In this document: in pieces, positions 1-12,671 of the stretch
How positions within the stretch are numbered: the stretch's first letter is position 1
Layout of the letters: each line of letters begins with the position of its first letter
Source: Liolophura sinensis
Lineage: Eukaryota; Mollusca; Polyplacophora; Chitonida; Chitonidae
Reading direction: 5' to 3'
Length of the DNA: 60,000 nucleotides
Assembly (NCBI RefSeq): GCF_032854445.1
Contig: NC_088305.1
Coordinates: 27,988,628 to 28,048,627 of the forward strand
Made by a program: the position numbers and the translations under genes
The notes under the pieces: model-generated
The model's database searches: none
Told to the model about the DNA's origin: nothing
The model's input: only the letters and a program-made list of their open reading frames with translations

Positions 1-585
1 AACCATTGTGGCGAATGGCAAGCCAAAGCCTAGTGACTAAGTAGATAATCCGAGTCTTATTGGGGATTTTACCTTTTTTCTTTTTTTTTTTTTTTTTTTT
101 TTTGACGCAAAGGGCACTCTACTAGGGAACGCTGAGAAGGGCTGGATTAGGCCCTGGGTGCTTCTGTACCTAGCACAAGCATGACAAGTCTGAAGAATAT
201 GGATCCAGACAGCAAAGCCATTTATACAGAGTTATTTCTCTTTTGTGATGTATTGATTTTTCACCAATATCTACTGACCCTTGTTATGCTGAGCTTTTCA
301 ACTTCAAGTACTTACTTACAATAGGCCAAGAAGCCTATTGAAAATGGATCCCAGTGGCCATATATGCATCTTAAGGTTCGGAATTCATTCTGACCGAATG
401 GACAGTTGTACAAATGGTTTGTTCTTGCAGATAAAAAGTTCAGTTTATTTACAGGTGTATAACACAAGATATGTTAAATAATAGCTTTATCCAGAATTTT
501 TACATAAAAATTTGGACCTGCATATCGCACGAAATCAAATCATTTTCTTAAGTGCTCTAAAATGTTTGATCCTGGCTCATTCAAG
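1..585. other. Intron / upstream sequence of citrate synthase
   Basis: No exon was recognised here. A poly-T run lies at about 72-102. The citrate synthase reading frame is open for a few codons upstream of 586, but homology to known citrate synthases begins at the VYGGMRG residues, and the sequence ends in a plausible acceptor (ttcaag) just before 586. The 5' exons, with the mitochondrial targeting peptide, must lie to the left of the window. Confidence 0.6.
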
Positions 586-3500
586 GTGTATGGTGGAATG
601 CGAGGTATCCGCGGCCTCGTGACAGAAACCTCCGTTCTGGATCCCGATGAGGGTATCCGTTTCCGTGGTTACAGCATCCCTGAGTGCCAGAAAGTGTTGC
701 CCACATTTGGGGGTAAAGGGGAGGAGATGTTACCTGAAGGGTTGTTCTGGCTGCTTGTCACTGGCGATGTCCCCACACAGGCTCAGGCTGATGCCATCAC
801 AAAGGTGAGAGATTTGGTCAGATTTCAGGAGTCAAAAACACTCAGGAGTTAGTTTCTGTCTCATTGTTTGAGTTGTTTGTCTTGTTTTTGTATATGAAAT
901 GGCAACAGTTTCTGAAAAATATTAAGTATTTTTCCAAGGTCGGCTTATGGATTTTATCCATCATGAAAATATGCTGATAATAACAAAGAGAATGGGATAC
1001 CAAGAAAATTTTTTACTGGGACATATTTCATGATGCTGACCATTCTGCTGTAGCATCAACACAACACAGGGGAATGTCACTATGTGTAGACCATACACGT
1101 CATATAGAAATGTGACATGTTTGACATGGTGCAACAAGAGACTTGAGACCTGGAAGTCTGCAGGGTCAGCTGTTGTGAGGGTACCCGCCAGTACCGTACT
1201 AGTTTACCTCTACATTTGGCTGTTGGCAGAATATTTGTAAATGGTGATGTGCACTATGTGTTATATTCTGAGGATCAGAAGAAATTGTTTTGGTCTTCAC
1301 ACTAGAAGTGAAATAATGTTTGAAAATTCAGTCACAAATAAAACTTGAAAGGATAAACCCCCAAAAATGAAAGACATATTTTTGTTACAGGAGTGGAATG
1401 ATCGTGCTGCCTTGCCTAACCACGTCATCACCATGTTAAACAATTTCCCCAGCAATCTCCATCCCATGTCACAGTTCAGTGCAGCAATCACAGCCCTAAA
1501 CAGCGAGAGTAAATTTGCTCAGGCCTATGCTGATGGAGTTAAGAAGGCTTTGTACTGGGAGGTAAGTCCAAATTTGTCTACTCCAAGAGAACCTGAAAAT
1601 ATTTTCACAACTGTTGGGTCTTTATCCACCAAAAAGCATCTGAGAGGATGACAGGGGAAAAAACGGGAATGTCCAAATTTTGGCCAGTTCCAATTTTTGG
1701 GTGGAATGAGTAGGGAAGAAAATTTAACAAAGGAATAAAGAGAGCTCTGAAGTTAGGATGGTCTCACATTCTCAGCAGTGAAACGGTGAAAATCTTTCCA
1801 GTGTGAAATTTAAGGCCTTTCAGAAAGAAATGATTGTCTGCAGGGGACTTGGGTTATCTCCCTTTACTGCAGAAACCAGTTTCAAAACTGCAATTTGAAT
1901 TCTGATGTGTAGAAAGGGAGAAAGCTATTCTGATTTCCCTTCATCCGCAACAATTGATATTTTTTACATGGACATTACATAGAGCATGTTTTTGTGTGTT
2001 TTTTTCTCTCTCATACTTTAGTGAAATAAGCACTTAGTTTCAATTTTCCATGTCACACTCAGTAGCTATTCATCCTAGTATTCAGTGGACAGTGTGAGTG
2101 CATTTGCTAGCAAGGGATTCAGGTTCAAGTCCAGTTCACATCAAACCTAAAATCTACCCTTTTGCAAAAAAAAAAAACCAAACCAAAGAACAGCTAAATC
2201 TTGACACTTCCTTGCTTCATGCTCAGGATAAGGGAAATAGGCAAAGTACTGGTTGGTTTTGTGTAAGTTTATGTTACTGGTCTGTTCGTAATACTTGATT
2301 TCTTTGCTGTGACTTTTAAAGTTTCGGTTTTATAAATATGTCCACATTAGAACCATCCTCCTGATATGACTATCGTCGTCATATGACTGAAAGATTGTTA
2401 AGAGCGACGTTAAACCCAAAGCACTTGCTAGTCCCATCGTCAGACTAATGTTCCTGGGTGGCATGTCGTGTCTAAATCCCAATCTAAGAAAGACAAGAAC
2501 CTAAATTCAGTGATAGAAGTTGGGTTTTACGTTAATAGGCTGCAAGCATAGATCACTGGTTGAGTGACAGGTGATGGATGTCGTCAGGTATTGTTATGTA
2601 TGTGCCTATGTAAGCTGTGGCTAGCAGGTCTGTGCTACTTTTACACGAAAGAACCCGACCTGTACATAATGGAGTGTAGCTTTTAAACTCACTTGGTCTG
2701 TTTTCAGTATGTGTATGAGGATGCTATGGACATGATCGCAAAGCTTCCCACAGTGGCTGCTATCATCTACCGTAACCTGTTCCGTGAGGGCACATCAGTG
2801 GGAGCAATCGACCCAAAGAAGGACTGGAGCTGGAACTTCACCGATATGCTGGGATATGAAGACCCTTACTTCACAGAGCTGATGAGGCTGTACCTTGCCA
2901 TTCATAGGTCTGTAGCTTGGCATGAGTTCTGTTTTTTTCAGGACGCATTCACAGTTTCCTTCACAGATTCGTACGAGGTATCTGCCTATTTTAACATAGT
3001 ATGGTATAAACATGTAGGATTAGATTACCTTCGTTCTGAATTATGTTGCAGGATGGGGTCGAATATTGCCAAAATAATGACAATCTGGCAGTATTATCTG
3101 AACAAAAACACTGCCTTTTTAGACTGTTAGCACTGAGCTTCCATGATAGGTATTGAGACTGAGACTGTATTTTGCGGTTGTCTGCTGAATGTTTTTGTAA
3201 ACGACCTCAAATTTCCCTATGCATTTTGCCGAGTTCTAAGTTTTAATAATCTTCAATGGTGTTTTAAGGTTACATTGCAAAAGTAGGGTGATGTCCCTTT
3301 GGAAAAATGTATGTTTTAATCTCCAAAAGTAAAAATCTCTCTTTCAAGGAGAAATTTTAGGTCATTTTACCAATGACATGAGTTGTTGTGTTGGTTACAG
3401 TGACCACGAGGGTGGTAATGTCAGCGCACACACCTGTCATCTGGTCGGCAGTGCCCTCTCAGACCCCTATCTCAGCTTTGCTGCCGGGATGAATGGATTG

Positions 3501-5140
3501 GCCGGTCCCCTTCACGGGTTAGCCAATCAGGAGGTATTGGTGTGGGTGACCAAGCTGAGAGAGGAGATCGGAGACAATGTCCCACCGGAGAAGTTGAGAG
3601 AATACATCTGGGATACGCTGAATAAGGGACAGGTGAGTGAATGAATAAATGAATAAATCCAGATGTTTATGCAAACATTAATAGCTGCAGCCATTACTGC
3701 ACACATGAATAAATCCCGGTGAATGTGAAAGATTTAAATGTTAACGCAAACATGACTGAATCCTGACATAATGCAGATGCCAATAGGCCAGATCTTAATG
3801 CAAACATGACTAGATCCACATACAAATATAAATGCAGACAAAAAAAGATAGATGTATCATTGCATGTATGATTTTAATACATGGTCTCGACTTCTTTTGG
3901 CATTACTTTTTGACTTGGAAAATTAATTTATTTATTTGATTGGTCTTTAACACTGTATTTTATAAATGACGGCGGCCAGCATTAAGGTGGGAGGAAACTG
4001 GGAAAATCCCGGGGGAAACTGATAACCATCCCTCCCACTTACGGCCAGCAAGGAAACCAGCATGAGCTGGACTTTAGCTCCCAGCAACGGCATTGGTGAG
4101 AGGCTCCTGGATCATTGTGCCGTGCTGGTGAGCTAACCCCCTCAGCCACAAAGGCCTCCCTTGGAAAATTGTGAGTCGGCAGTTGCAGCTACCCGAAATG
4201 AATTTATTCATGAATCTGACCACAGCATATTCATACATGTATAAACGCAACTTCTTGAGTGCAGTGATGGACACCACTCAAATAAGCTTTAAGTGTGCAT
4301 TGTGTGACTTCAGGTGGTGCCAGGCTACGGCCATGCTGTGTTGAGAAAGACCGATCCCCGCTACTTGGTACAACGAGAGTTTGCTCAGAAGCACCTGCCA
4401 AACGACCCTCTCTTCAAACTGGTGTCAGAACTGTTTGAAGTGGTACCTGACGTTTTGACAGAGCTGGGAAAAGTGAAGAACCCTTGGCCCAATGTGGACG
4501 CTCACAGTGGAGTCCTTCTGCAGGTATGTGCTACAGTGCTCTGTTATGATCACCTTGTGCTAGTCCTTGATCAGTCTTGTAGCTAGTTATGCTGGCAAAT
4601 CTTTCTGTGTATGACCGGGATCTTCATGAAAGACCACACAAAAACACCATCAGTGACTTATCACCGAGTCCTAGAGAAGAAAGGAAGGAGGAAAATCTTG
4701 TCCTAGAATGGGCATTGGTTACTTGTCTCAAGTGAAAGGCAAGCACCCAAACCACTGGGAACGCTCCGGATGTGGTAGTCTGAATATAAAAGAAAAGTTG
4801 TTATTTTTGTTTGACTGTATTCATAATGTCATAAATTCACTTGGATACTATCAAGAATTTGTACTGAAAAAATATTGAGTTCTCCAAATTGTCCTCTGAG
4901 AGTCTGACATGTCACCTATGTGGATTTCATGAACAACCCGTAATAAATGCTGTTTTTTGTCTGTGCTGTTTCCAGTATTACGGAATGAAGGAGATGAACT
5001 ATTACACGGTGCTGTTTGGGGTGTCCAGATCTCTCGGGTGTATGGCCTCCATGATCTGGGACCGGGCGTTCGGACTTCCCATAGAAAGACCCAAATCTTT
5101 TGACACACCAGGCTACAAGAAGCTGGTCAAGGCTTCATAA
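586..5140 (+). CDS. CS: Citrate synthase, mitochondrial (3' six exons)
   Basis: Condenses acetyl-CoA and oxaloacetate to citrate, the first step of the TCA cycle in the mitochondrial matrix. Exons: 586-804, 1391-1561, 2708-2907, 3401-3632, 4314-4523 and 4976-5140 (stop TAA). All introns are GT-AG and the phases join without a break, giving about 398 residues, roughly 85% of a 466-residue animal enzyme. Family landmarks are visible: YGGMRGI and [13 protein letters not shown] in the first exon, and the catalytic histidine in GPLHGLANQ (family His274). The second catalytic histidine is in [16 protein letters not shown] (His320) and the aspartate in [11 protein letters not shown] (Asp375). The C-terminus contains [10 protein letters not shown]. 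No lesion is visible, so this looks functional. The first acceptor (585/586) is the least certain boundary. The exon at 2708-2907 holds the left edge of the large duplication (2772). Confidence 0.96.
2378..2432 (+). repeat. SINE tail fragment
   Basis: A short segment with the phrases gcgacgttaaacccaaagca and tcatatgac. These match, in the opposite orientation, the tail of the tRNA-derived element at 7065-7418. It lies in a citrate synthase intron. It is too short to assign to a family on its own. Confidence 0.45.
3925..4160 (-). repeat. tRNA-derived SINE in a CS intron
   Basis: Read on the minus strand this begins with a tRNA-like head (B-box-like segment near 4066-4080) and ends in a tail of attaaata-type repeats. 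The core has the ggcggccagcattaaggtgg and gaggaaac phrases shared with the elements at 15,316, 29,766 and, in opposite orientation, 8136. It is flanked by a 10-bp direct repeat, ttggaaaatt, at 3915-3924 and 4161-4170, the target-site duplication of LINE-driven insertion. The same element with the same flanks recurs at 43,720-43,955. Confidence 0.8.
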
Positions 5141-7064
5141 CGATAACGAGTCCCTAGTAAATGTTGTTTTTACAATTTAGCCTCTTTTTTGGGGTATTTT
5201 TTCTTGTTGTAGACTAGAACTGTGTTAACAGGTATTTGATACCAGCGTTAAGTTATATCATACAAGGCATGAGTTTAGCAAAGACAGAAAGTAATATTCA
5301 CAAAGAGAGGGAAAAAAAAAAAAAAAAAAAAACCCCCAAAAGAAATAGAAATATGAATTCTTGTAGAATCAGGTAAGAACAAACTTAGACTCAAAAGAAT
5401 ATTTGTGGAGATTGAAATCAATATGAATACTAAACTTCATAGTATAGAAGCATGAAACATCTTGTATTTAGCAAGTAACAGAACCCATAATGGATGCTGC
5501 TTTCATTGATATTTATTTCGTCCTTTTAGAAAGTTGGCTAAAGTCATTGACCGCTGCAGTAACCATCATACATAGACTGGGTCTCTTAAAGTTGTAATAC
5601 AGTGATCTACTTTTTATGTTATCTTGTTGTCTGTAAATTTAAGTTTTCCTAAGATTTTTTGGAGATTTATGTTTTTCTTTGAGAAAAGACTCTTTTTATG
5701 GTAGTAAGCTTGTGTAGTGATGTGTAAGTTGTAACAACAAACATGGAAAGAAAAATATTGCCTACAGGTGTCTTAGTGACAGGGTATCTAGCTGTCTTGA
5801 ATTTGATGTAGCAAAGGTTGATTTTGCTTAATAACTTGGTAGCTAACCATGCAAACATTCCCTTATTTGCAACAGGATTTTTGACTTTATGTGCTAATGT
5901 TCACCTGGTTGTTAATACCTGGATAAGTAGTCTAGCATAATTGCAGCTGAGCCTTCTGGGGTATATGTTTATTGCTGTTTAGCAGAGTCAACCTTTTGCT
6001 CTTTTTTCTATTAAGAGAGTTAGCCATCAATGGATTTTTTTAGAAGCTATTGGTGTCACGTTTCTATCACCATTGTCCTTAAATATTTTTTTCGTTCATG
6101 TGTCAAATAGGAAGTCAGTTTCCCAGATTTTAACTGGTTAATATTGGTACTGTTCAGCTGATGTGTTTGTTTTACCGGTGTTTGTATTCCCAACAACTTT
6201 CATGACACAAGGTTATAAATATGCAAATATGATAATCAGGGGCAGGTCTCTCTATAAAACAAAAAAAAAAACTCCAAAAACAAGGTATGCTGTAAACCTT
6301 TTCCTGGTTGCAATTTTTTGTACTGAAGTAATAGTTATGAAGTTGCTACTGGAACACATGACCCCAGATTTTCTCCCAGAAAGTAAGAACAAATCTTAGT
6401 GTGCAGTGTTAGTGCAATTAACGACGAATTACAGTACACGTATATGAGTAAGTACAACCATTTGTTAAGGGGTTTTAATTTATAAGTGCTTGACTTATGA
6501 ATTATCTTGTACAGTTGTTGGTTTGTAAAATGTGTGTATAGTTGAAAAATGTGATCCAAAGAAAGTTGCATTTTCCAAACAGACTGGAGTAGTGTTGTGT
6601 ATCCAGTGTTTTACAGGTGCGTACACTGTATAGTAGCAGACTTGTATTAAGGAATGGTCGTGTGTACCCCGGGTTTGGTCCATTTCCTTAATTGCTATTC
6701 AAGTAATCTGTACTACGAAGTGTATTAAAGGAAATGTGATATTACCAGTTGTTTGTAGTGTTTATCAGTATACTGAACTTTTGTTGAAAAATTGCAAGAG
6801 AAGGAGCTGTAAAAAACAGAATACTTTTCTAGTGCGCGAATTCACCGGGATTTTTTATACAGAATAAGTGTTTCATACTGGAGTGCATGTTTGTTTTTGT
6901 ACTTGATACAGTTGGTGTTATGGCATTTTTGAAGACGACAATGGATGTACCAGTTAACCCATGTAAAGTCTGATAGACAGCGAAACGTTTGTTATTTGTT
7001 GTTGAGTGGATTCAGTAGACGCCCCAGCGTGAACATGTGACATACTGTTAGCTCACAGAAAAGA
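5141..7064. other. Citrate synthase 3' flank
   Basis: No coding region was recognised. The proximal part is presumably 3' UTR. A candidate poly(A) signal attaaa lies at about 6724, but the true cleavage site cannot be fixed from sequence. A homopolymer A run lies at about 5311-5331. In the second copy of the locus 4693-5956 is missing, which removes the last CS exon there. Confidence 0.4.
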
Positions 7065-7418
7065 GTGAGCGAGTGCTTGGGTTTTAACGTCGAACATAAC
7101 AATTTTTCAGTCATATGACGACAACGGATTCCTTCGAGTGCATGTACCTGCAAGGTGCCTCTTTTGTTGCAGGACGGATTTCCACCGCTGTTTTATCTAG
7201 TGCTGACGACAATTTACTGAAGACAAGTAAGGCGCCCCACACGAGCCATTAGACTGATACGGTCAACCAGTCGCTGCACTATCTCCTTAATGCTGAAGGC
7301 CAGGCAAGGAAGTTACAAGTTCCTCTTTTTTAAGGTCTTATGTGTGACCCGACCCAGGATTGAACCTGACTCTACTGCCCCGGAAGCGCACGCGCTACCA
7401 ACTGTGCTATCGGGGCAG
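7065..7418 (-). repeat. tRNA-derived SINE
   Basis: On the minus strand the element starts with a tRNA-like head. It has an A-box-like TAGCACAGTTGGTAGCG and a B-box-like GGTTCAATCC, about 7340-7418, followed by a conserved body. The tail is the cgacgttaaaacccaagca type (about 7070-7100). The head does not fold into a full tRNA because the anticodon stem fails, so this is a SINE and not a tRNA gene. A related copy is at 45,465-45,826, and a second one sits beside it at 45,840-46,192. Confidence 0.75.
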
Positions 7419-8135
7419 GTCATAGAATAGAAAGGCAAGGTTAAAACTTGCATGGTTTTATTTACCCCATCACCCCTATTTACATACCAGTATACAATCA
7501 ATAGGAAGTAGATGTGTGTGTGAGCAGTGTTAGACAGAAGTTTAAGGTTGTCTTACACATGTATAAGCCTACAGCACTCACCGTTAGAAAACCGCATTTA
7601 TGTATATGCAAAACATATATGGTCAGTACCTACTAGAGTGAAAGTTTTCCAATCAGATTTCCTTCTGACTCGAACCATAACATAACCAGCTAGCTTTGTA
7701 AAACTCAACCCAGATGTATGCATGTAGTGTAAATTTCAAAGTAGGGTTTATTTTCACAAGTTATCCATTGGTACCAGGGAAGCTAGCAACTTTGAGCCTT
7801 AAGTCGGCATTTGGCAATAAAATGCAATGAAATAGTGACGGTGTAGCGAATTTTTTTTTAAAATATATATTTCATGCATTTATAATTTTTAGAGAGATAA
7901 CGGATTTTATAAATGGGATTTTGTGACGGTGTGATAAAGAGTCCATAAGACATCCTTAATTGTTAATATTTTCTGAACTCATGGTTACACAAGTACTTTC
8001 TCTTTTTGATCGGTAAGAAATAACCTTTGACCTATTTTCAATGTTATTTGGGTCGTAAAAGGTTGCTTAAGTCAGCTGGCATGGATTTATCTCCTAATAC
8101 ACTCAACAAATAATCTTAATTTTAATAGATTTGTG
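7419..8135. other. Intergenic DNA
   Basis: AT-rich sequence with no gene, RNA or repeat that I recognise. It is conserved at 46,200-46,925 with scattered substitutions and small indels. Confidence 0.5.
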
Positions 8136-8392
8136 GGGGCCTCCGTGGCTCAATTGGTTAGTGCGCTAGCGCAGCGTAATGACCCAGGAGTCTCACACCA
8201 ATGCGGTCGCTGTGAGTTCAAGTCCAGCTCATGCTGGCTTCCTCTCCGGTCGTACGTGGGAAGGTTTGACAGCAACCTGCGGATGGTCGTGGGTTTCCCC
8301 CGGGCTCTGGCCGGTTTCCACCCACCATAAGGCTGGGCGCCGTTGCATAAGTGAAATACTTGAATACGGCGTAAAACACCAATCAAATAAAT
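8136..8392 (+). repeat. tRNA-derived SINE with target-site duplication
   Basis: The tRNA-like head has an A box (TGGCTCAATTGG, about 8146) and a B-box-like GAGTTCAAGTCC (about 8214). It is followed by a conserved core (catgctggcttc, ggtttcccccgggctctggc) and a tail gtaaaacaccaatcaaataa. A perfect 12-bp target-site duplication, aatagatttgtg, flanks it at 8124-8135 and 8393-8404. The orthologous insertion in the second copy (46,926-47,154) has the same flanks but lacks about 28 bases of the head region. The insertion therefore predates the split of the two copies. Confidence 0.85.
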
Positions 8393-8404
8393 AATAGATT
8401 TGTG

Positions 8405-9759
8405 TGTTGTCTGAAAGAATGTATACTGTTATTATAACATATGCTTTGTCCCCTTCATCATAATGTCTTGTTAGTATAATGCAACTATTTTGTTGAATGA
8501 ATAGAAAAGGTCTGCTACATTTAACAGAATAATCTACTGCAATAACATAATACATTCTAGCTTCACTGAGACAACAGACATTCTGTTAAATTTAGTAGAT
8601 CACTACATATTTTTTCTTTTTCTTTTCTTTGAGAGTAAGATGTCAACTGAATCGAAAATTAACAACCTTGACCTTTTCATTCAGCATCGTCCTTAACACA
8701 GTCATGTGTCCTAGGAGAGGCCCTGTGCCAGAATTTAGCTTACACTGGTTTGGCGGCAGGTTTATTCGGTGGCCCAGCACTCTGTACTTGGACGCCTGTT
8801 TAAATCGTTCGGTTTTTGTTTTGTTTTTTAAATTATTTTTCTTCCATTTTCTTGAAACCTTTTTGAAAGCTTGAAGAGCTGTAAAAGGAAAAGTTTTCAT
8901 TGGATATTGTTGAAATTTGGTGATTTTAGGAACAAGGTTACGAGGCAAATTTTAGCAGATTTGGTTAACTTTTGGTCGCGTAACATGGCGGTCGTCTTAG
9001 ATGTTGATCAAAACCTTTAAAAATCTTCTTCTCAAGAACCAACGAACAGATTCTTTGACATTTGATGTATTTGTAGAGTGATTCCAGTTAAAGTAAGTTT
9101 GAAAAAAATCTTGGACATTCACCGAAAGCTTTGGAAGCCAGCCATTGGTCGAATTTATGACACCATAAAAAGTGTCTAACTTTGATAATGTTTTCATGTA
9201 TTTGGTGTATTAGTTACGTAATTTCAATGGACTCTAACTTCAGAACTATGGTATCTAGAAATATGAAACTTGCACCAAATTGTAGCCCAAGACATACAGT
9301 TTCTGGTGGTCTTCAAAGGATTTAGGATCAATAGTTTTCTCGATAGACATGTTTACACAACACCACCCTACTTCAGAAATAAAATGTAAGCCCGTACATC
9401 AAACATGGACTTGCCAACTTGCAACATAAATTGGCTGCCTGTCACTCAAACCGAGAAACAAACAACTTTCCTTCCCCTCCAAAGCTATCAACGGACAAAT
9501 TTGAAGGTTTGCACGTGAACCAGCCCTGTTCGCAATGCATCATTGGTAATTCTCAACAATCTCGACGGCATTCCCCCCATATCCCCATGATATCACCACT
9601 AAAAGTCCAAATCCATAGCCAAATATACCAATAATTTCTATCCACACATGTACGTTGAGTCATGACGAGCCCCCAAAATGTAACTCTTATTTGACCAAAT
9701 TCAACAGTTAAAGATATATTGCGGTTTCCAGTTTCTTTTCAGGTCTAGATCTTACATAC
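8405..9759. other. Intergenic DNA, no gene recognised
   Basis: Short open frames occur on both strands but none shows family resemblance, and the second copy (47,167-48,493) breaks several of them by indels. A segment at about 8727-8766 is the apparent donor of a short insert found at about 44,622-44,662. Confidence 0.5.
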
Positions 9760-9821
9760 CGGAAGGAAGAGACGAGCTTTTGGATGGCGCACAGGAAAGT
9801 AAGTACGAAACCGTACGCCAT
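9760..9821 (-). CDS. Possible small first exon, hydrophobic N-terminus
   Basis: On the minus strand an ATG in a strong context (gccATGG) opens 20 codons, MAYGFVLTFLCAIQKLVSSF, followed by a near-consensus donor CG|GTATGTAAG. The peptide is hydrophobic in its first half, compatible with the start of a secretory signal. The second copy at 48,494-48,555 keeps the frame, the start context and the donor, with three residue changes. No downstream exon was identified, so this may be a real first exon of an unmapped gene or coincidence. Confidence 0.3.
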
Positions 9822-11355
9822 GGCTTTTGACTGGGGACTGGGACTAACGAACACACAACACCGCTTATTCCTTCTAACAACTTAGACCAAAATTTCATAT
9901 CTTATAATCTCCTAACTTTTCATGTCAGCTATACATGCACTTTGTTCTCGCCAGCTGTCAAAACTGACCTGGGCCCAAGGAAACCAGATGGGATACTAGA
10001 ATGGGGTGACTGCACACCATGTGTTGAACAACCCGAGATGACAGCCGACATGACAACCAATGCGATATCCTTTCCACATGAACACCATCGTATAAGTGAA
10101 AAATTGTTAAACAACGTTAACCATCAACCTAATCCATCGGTTCGATCTGCACGTGACTGCTGAATCACTATTGGAAACAGTCAATTATCAGTGCAGGTTG
10201 GTGTTTTTATTCATGTTCCTGTCATGTCCGAACACTGTATCATTTAAAACGCATAATATTACCCGTTTCTCACCTTGTATGTCTGATCTGTCGTCTCCTT
10301 TTGCTCAAAACTAAAACTAATCCATTTTTATCCTCCATAGTCCTGCGGCCTATTGTTAGGAATCTTGTTTAAAAGTGCAGTGGATTCCTTCATTCACACA
10401 ACGCATGATTGTTGTCATAATGTAACACGTCAGGAAGGCACTACTCAAACAGTCATATCCAAAAACTGATCAGTTAATTCTTGTATGCTTGCAAGAAACC
10501 ACTTAAAGAACCGATTGTAAAAAAAGGTGAGGATTGACACGTCTTGGGATTGAACCTTGTTTATCTGGCTACAAAACAAAATGCACAACACATCATTCTT
10601 TTAGTTTACATAGTTTTATTTATTTAAAACAGTTCGTATACAAAACATGTACAATATATAATAGCATACATACAAATTAAATACAATAAAAAACAATACG
10701 AAAATATATATTTATAGATGTATGTTATGCGGCAATTTGAAAAATTGCATACATCTTAATGTCATATTGCATATTCTGATATACATCAGAAAGGCATATT
10801 GTGTACATTCTATTGGCATATTGCAAATATCACAATATTAAATTGCATATATCAAGAAACCATCTGTGAGGCTTCGTAAAAAATAGAATTTGCTGTAAAT
10901 ACGTCTATAAATTCCTCAACATTGCTCTTTAGGAGCTTATATAATAACAAGATATCGCGCCTTTTACAGACAAGGCGTTCTATAGCCGACAGAATCAAGA
11001 AATACACTTAAAGACTTTGAGCATATCGCAAGAAACCGATATTGAATGACAGATAAGATGTAAAACAATAAAAAAAATCAATGTTCAAACAAATGCCCGG
11101 TACAGGGTTCAGTGAAACAACGAGTTGTCAAGTCACACTGATAGAGAGCGATTGTGGCATGGTTAGGCCAACAGTTGTGGGCCACATTGGATGTGTTAAA
11201 ATGGAAAACAAAAATATTTATACAAGAAAAATAATAATAAAGAAAGAAAAATAGAAAAAAAAAGTCTTGGTGTAGTTTAATGATATAAAGCAGGAGTAAG
11301 TGTTACCATTCGGACATGAATTCTATCACTTTGGTTGTAGAATAAAAGCCACGTA
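9822..11355. other. AT-rich intergenic DNA
   Basis: No gene was recognised. At 10,600-10,860 the sequence is strongly AT-rich, with repeated gcatattg / caatatgc phrases and a small inverted pair around caatttgaaaaattg. On the minus strand AATAAA occurs near 10,613-10,622 and could serve as the poly(A) signal of an upstream minus-strand transcript. Confidence 0.4.
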
Positions 11356-11982
11356 TCAGGTTGGAATGTCAGTCACTGGATCCCCGTCAGGTGTTGGCTC
11401 TCCTGGTTGTGGGAACAATACCACCGTCACGTGAGATGATGTGAATAGTTCCACACGTTGGCGTACCAATGTAACCGTAGCTGAGTAGGTGAGTTTCATT
11501 GGATCGGTATAAAGTGTTGGTGTGCTAGGCATTGTATCCGTATAATGTGTTGGTGTGCTGGTCATTGACTCCGTATAATGTGTTGGTGTGCTAGGCATTG
11601 GAATCGTACCACGTTTTGGTGTGCTAGGCATTGGATCCGTATAATGTGTTGGTGTGTTAGGCATTGAATCCGTACCAACATCGGTGTACTTGGCATCCGT
11701 AACATGTGTTGGTATAATGGACTCGGGATCTGTACCACGTGTTGGTGTACAAGTTATATGATCACGTATTGTTGTACGAGTCGTAGGAGCCGTGCCACGA
11801 GTTGGCGTACAACATGTAGTAAAATATTTGTACTGTAACCTAGGTGATAGAGCTTGAGTTTGAGTCTTAAAAACGTTACAACGCCTGAAGTTTGGCTCCT
11901 TAATTGTACCACCTGTTGTGTGTTTGTATAAAAAAATAATTAAAAAGAAAAAAAAAACAAAGCTAAAAAAACAGTATGGCAA
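11356..11982 (-). CDS. Hypothetical Thr/Pro-rich repeat ORF
   Basis: A 208-codon open frame whose middle is built of five 11-residue repeats of the type MPSTPTHYTDP (33-bp DNA repeat, about 11,501-11,672), preceded by CTPTRGT motifs. Such composition suggests an O-glycosylated or disordered segment. The first codons read a low-complexity A-rich tract as FFFF-type sequence, so the true start is probably an internal splice acceptor. In the second copy (about 49,995-50,630) the frame is broken by a 2-bp deletion downstream of the repeats, and there are six repeat units. That argues against strong selection on the protein. It may be an alternative 3' exon of the neighbouring minus-strand gene, a decayed gene, or non-coding. 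Confidence 0.3.
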   Translation of the reverse strand: MPYCFFSFVFFFFLIIFLYKHTTGGTIKEPNFRRCNVFKTQTQALSPRLQYKYFTTCCTPTRGTAPTTRTTIRDHITCTPTRGTDPESIIPTHVTDAKYTDVGTDSMPNTPTHYTDPMPSTPKRGTIPMPSTPTHYTESMTSTPTHYTDTMPSTPTLYTDPMKLTYSATVTLVRQRVELFTSSHVTVVLFPQPGEPTPDGDPVTDIPT

Positions 11983-12671
11983 AACTAAACCATGTTTTGG
12001 TATATTTGGGTGTATAAATATACACTTTGGTGTAAAAGGTGGCTGTATGCCGTTTCTGAATGTTGTAGCATTTAGATGATCCGCAATAGTTTGTTACAAA
12101 TGCTATGCGCAAATACCTGAGAAAGCCTACGGAGTACGGCAAGAGAAAGTTTGGGAAGAGCCCAAAGGAAGTTAAACCCTGATTTAAAATGCATGCAGTA
12201 GCATGTTAGAGATATTTTAAATTCTATATTGCTAAATATCTAATAAAAAGGTATTATTATAGTACAGATTTTTTAATTATTATATTTTATATAAAATAGT
12301 ACCATTAAGATACATACAAAAAGTATAGACAGTATATAAATATCATCTATTTCACTTTACAATAAAACAAAACCACACACTTTGTACACCTCTATACATG
12401 GATTTTTGTCCTTACCGTGAATATCTTGTTTCTCTTCTTGTTGGATTCGGACACTATCGTCGACTTTAGAAATGAAGCAACTTGTATCACATCAAAGTCT
12501 GCCAAATATCCTTGGTAAACATATTTCAGCAAACTCATATTTCTTTTTTGAGAGGTTCTGTAGCCAATCAGAATGTTACATGTATGTTGTAAAACAAAGG
12601 TCGAATTAATCCAGATGAGAAAAGGTAACTGATCCATCAAACATCCCAAATTGTTCAAAGCAGTCCAATTT
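11983..12671. other. 3' flank of the SxIP-rich gene (copy 1)
   Basis: Sequence downstream of the stop codon at 12,672-12,674 on the minus strand. It contains one copy of a 69-bp unit (about 12,288-12,355) that is present three times in the second copy. ATTAAA on the minus strand near 12,267-12,273 is a candidate poly(A) signal. No other gene was recognised. Confidence 0.4.

Noticed and set aside
562-585. ATG at 562 as the citrate synthase start
   Set aside because: The enzyme has conserved residues and a targeting peptide upstream; this ATG is just before or inside an internal exon.
7330-7418. tRNA gene on the minus strand
   Set aside because: A and B boxes are present but the anticodon arm does not pair, and the sequence continues into a SINE body and tail.
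9942-10163. 73-codon plus-strand frame
   Set aside because: The second copy has a stop early in the frame (ctataatgg) and other changes; no domain or splice support.
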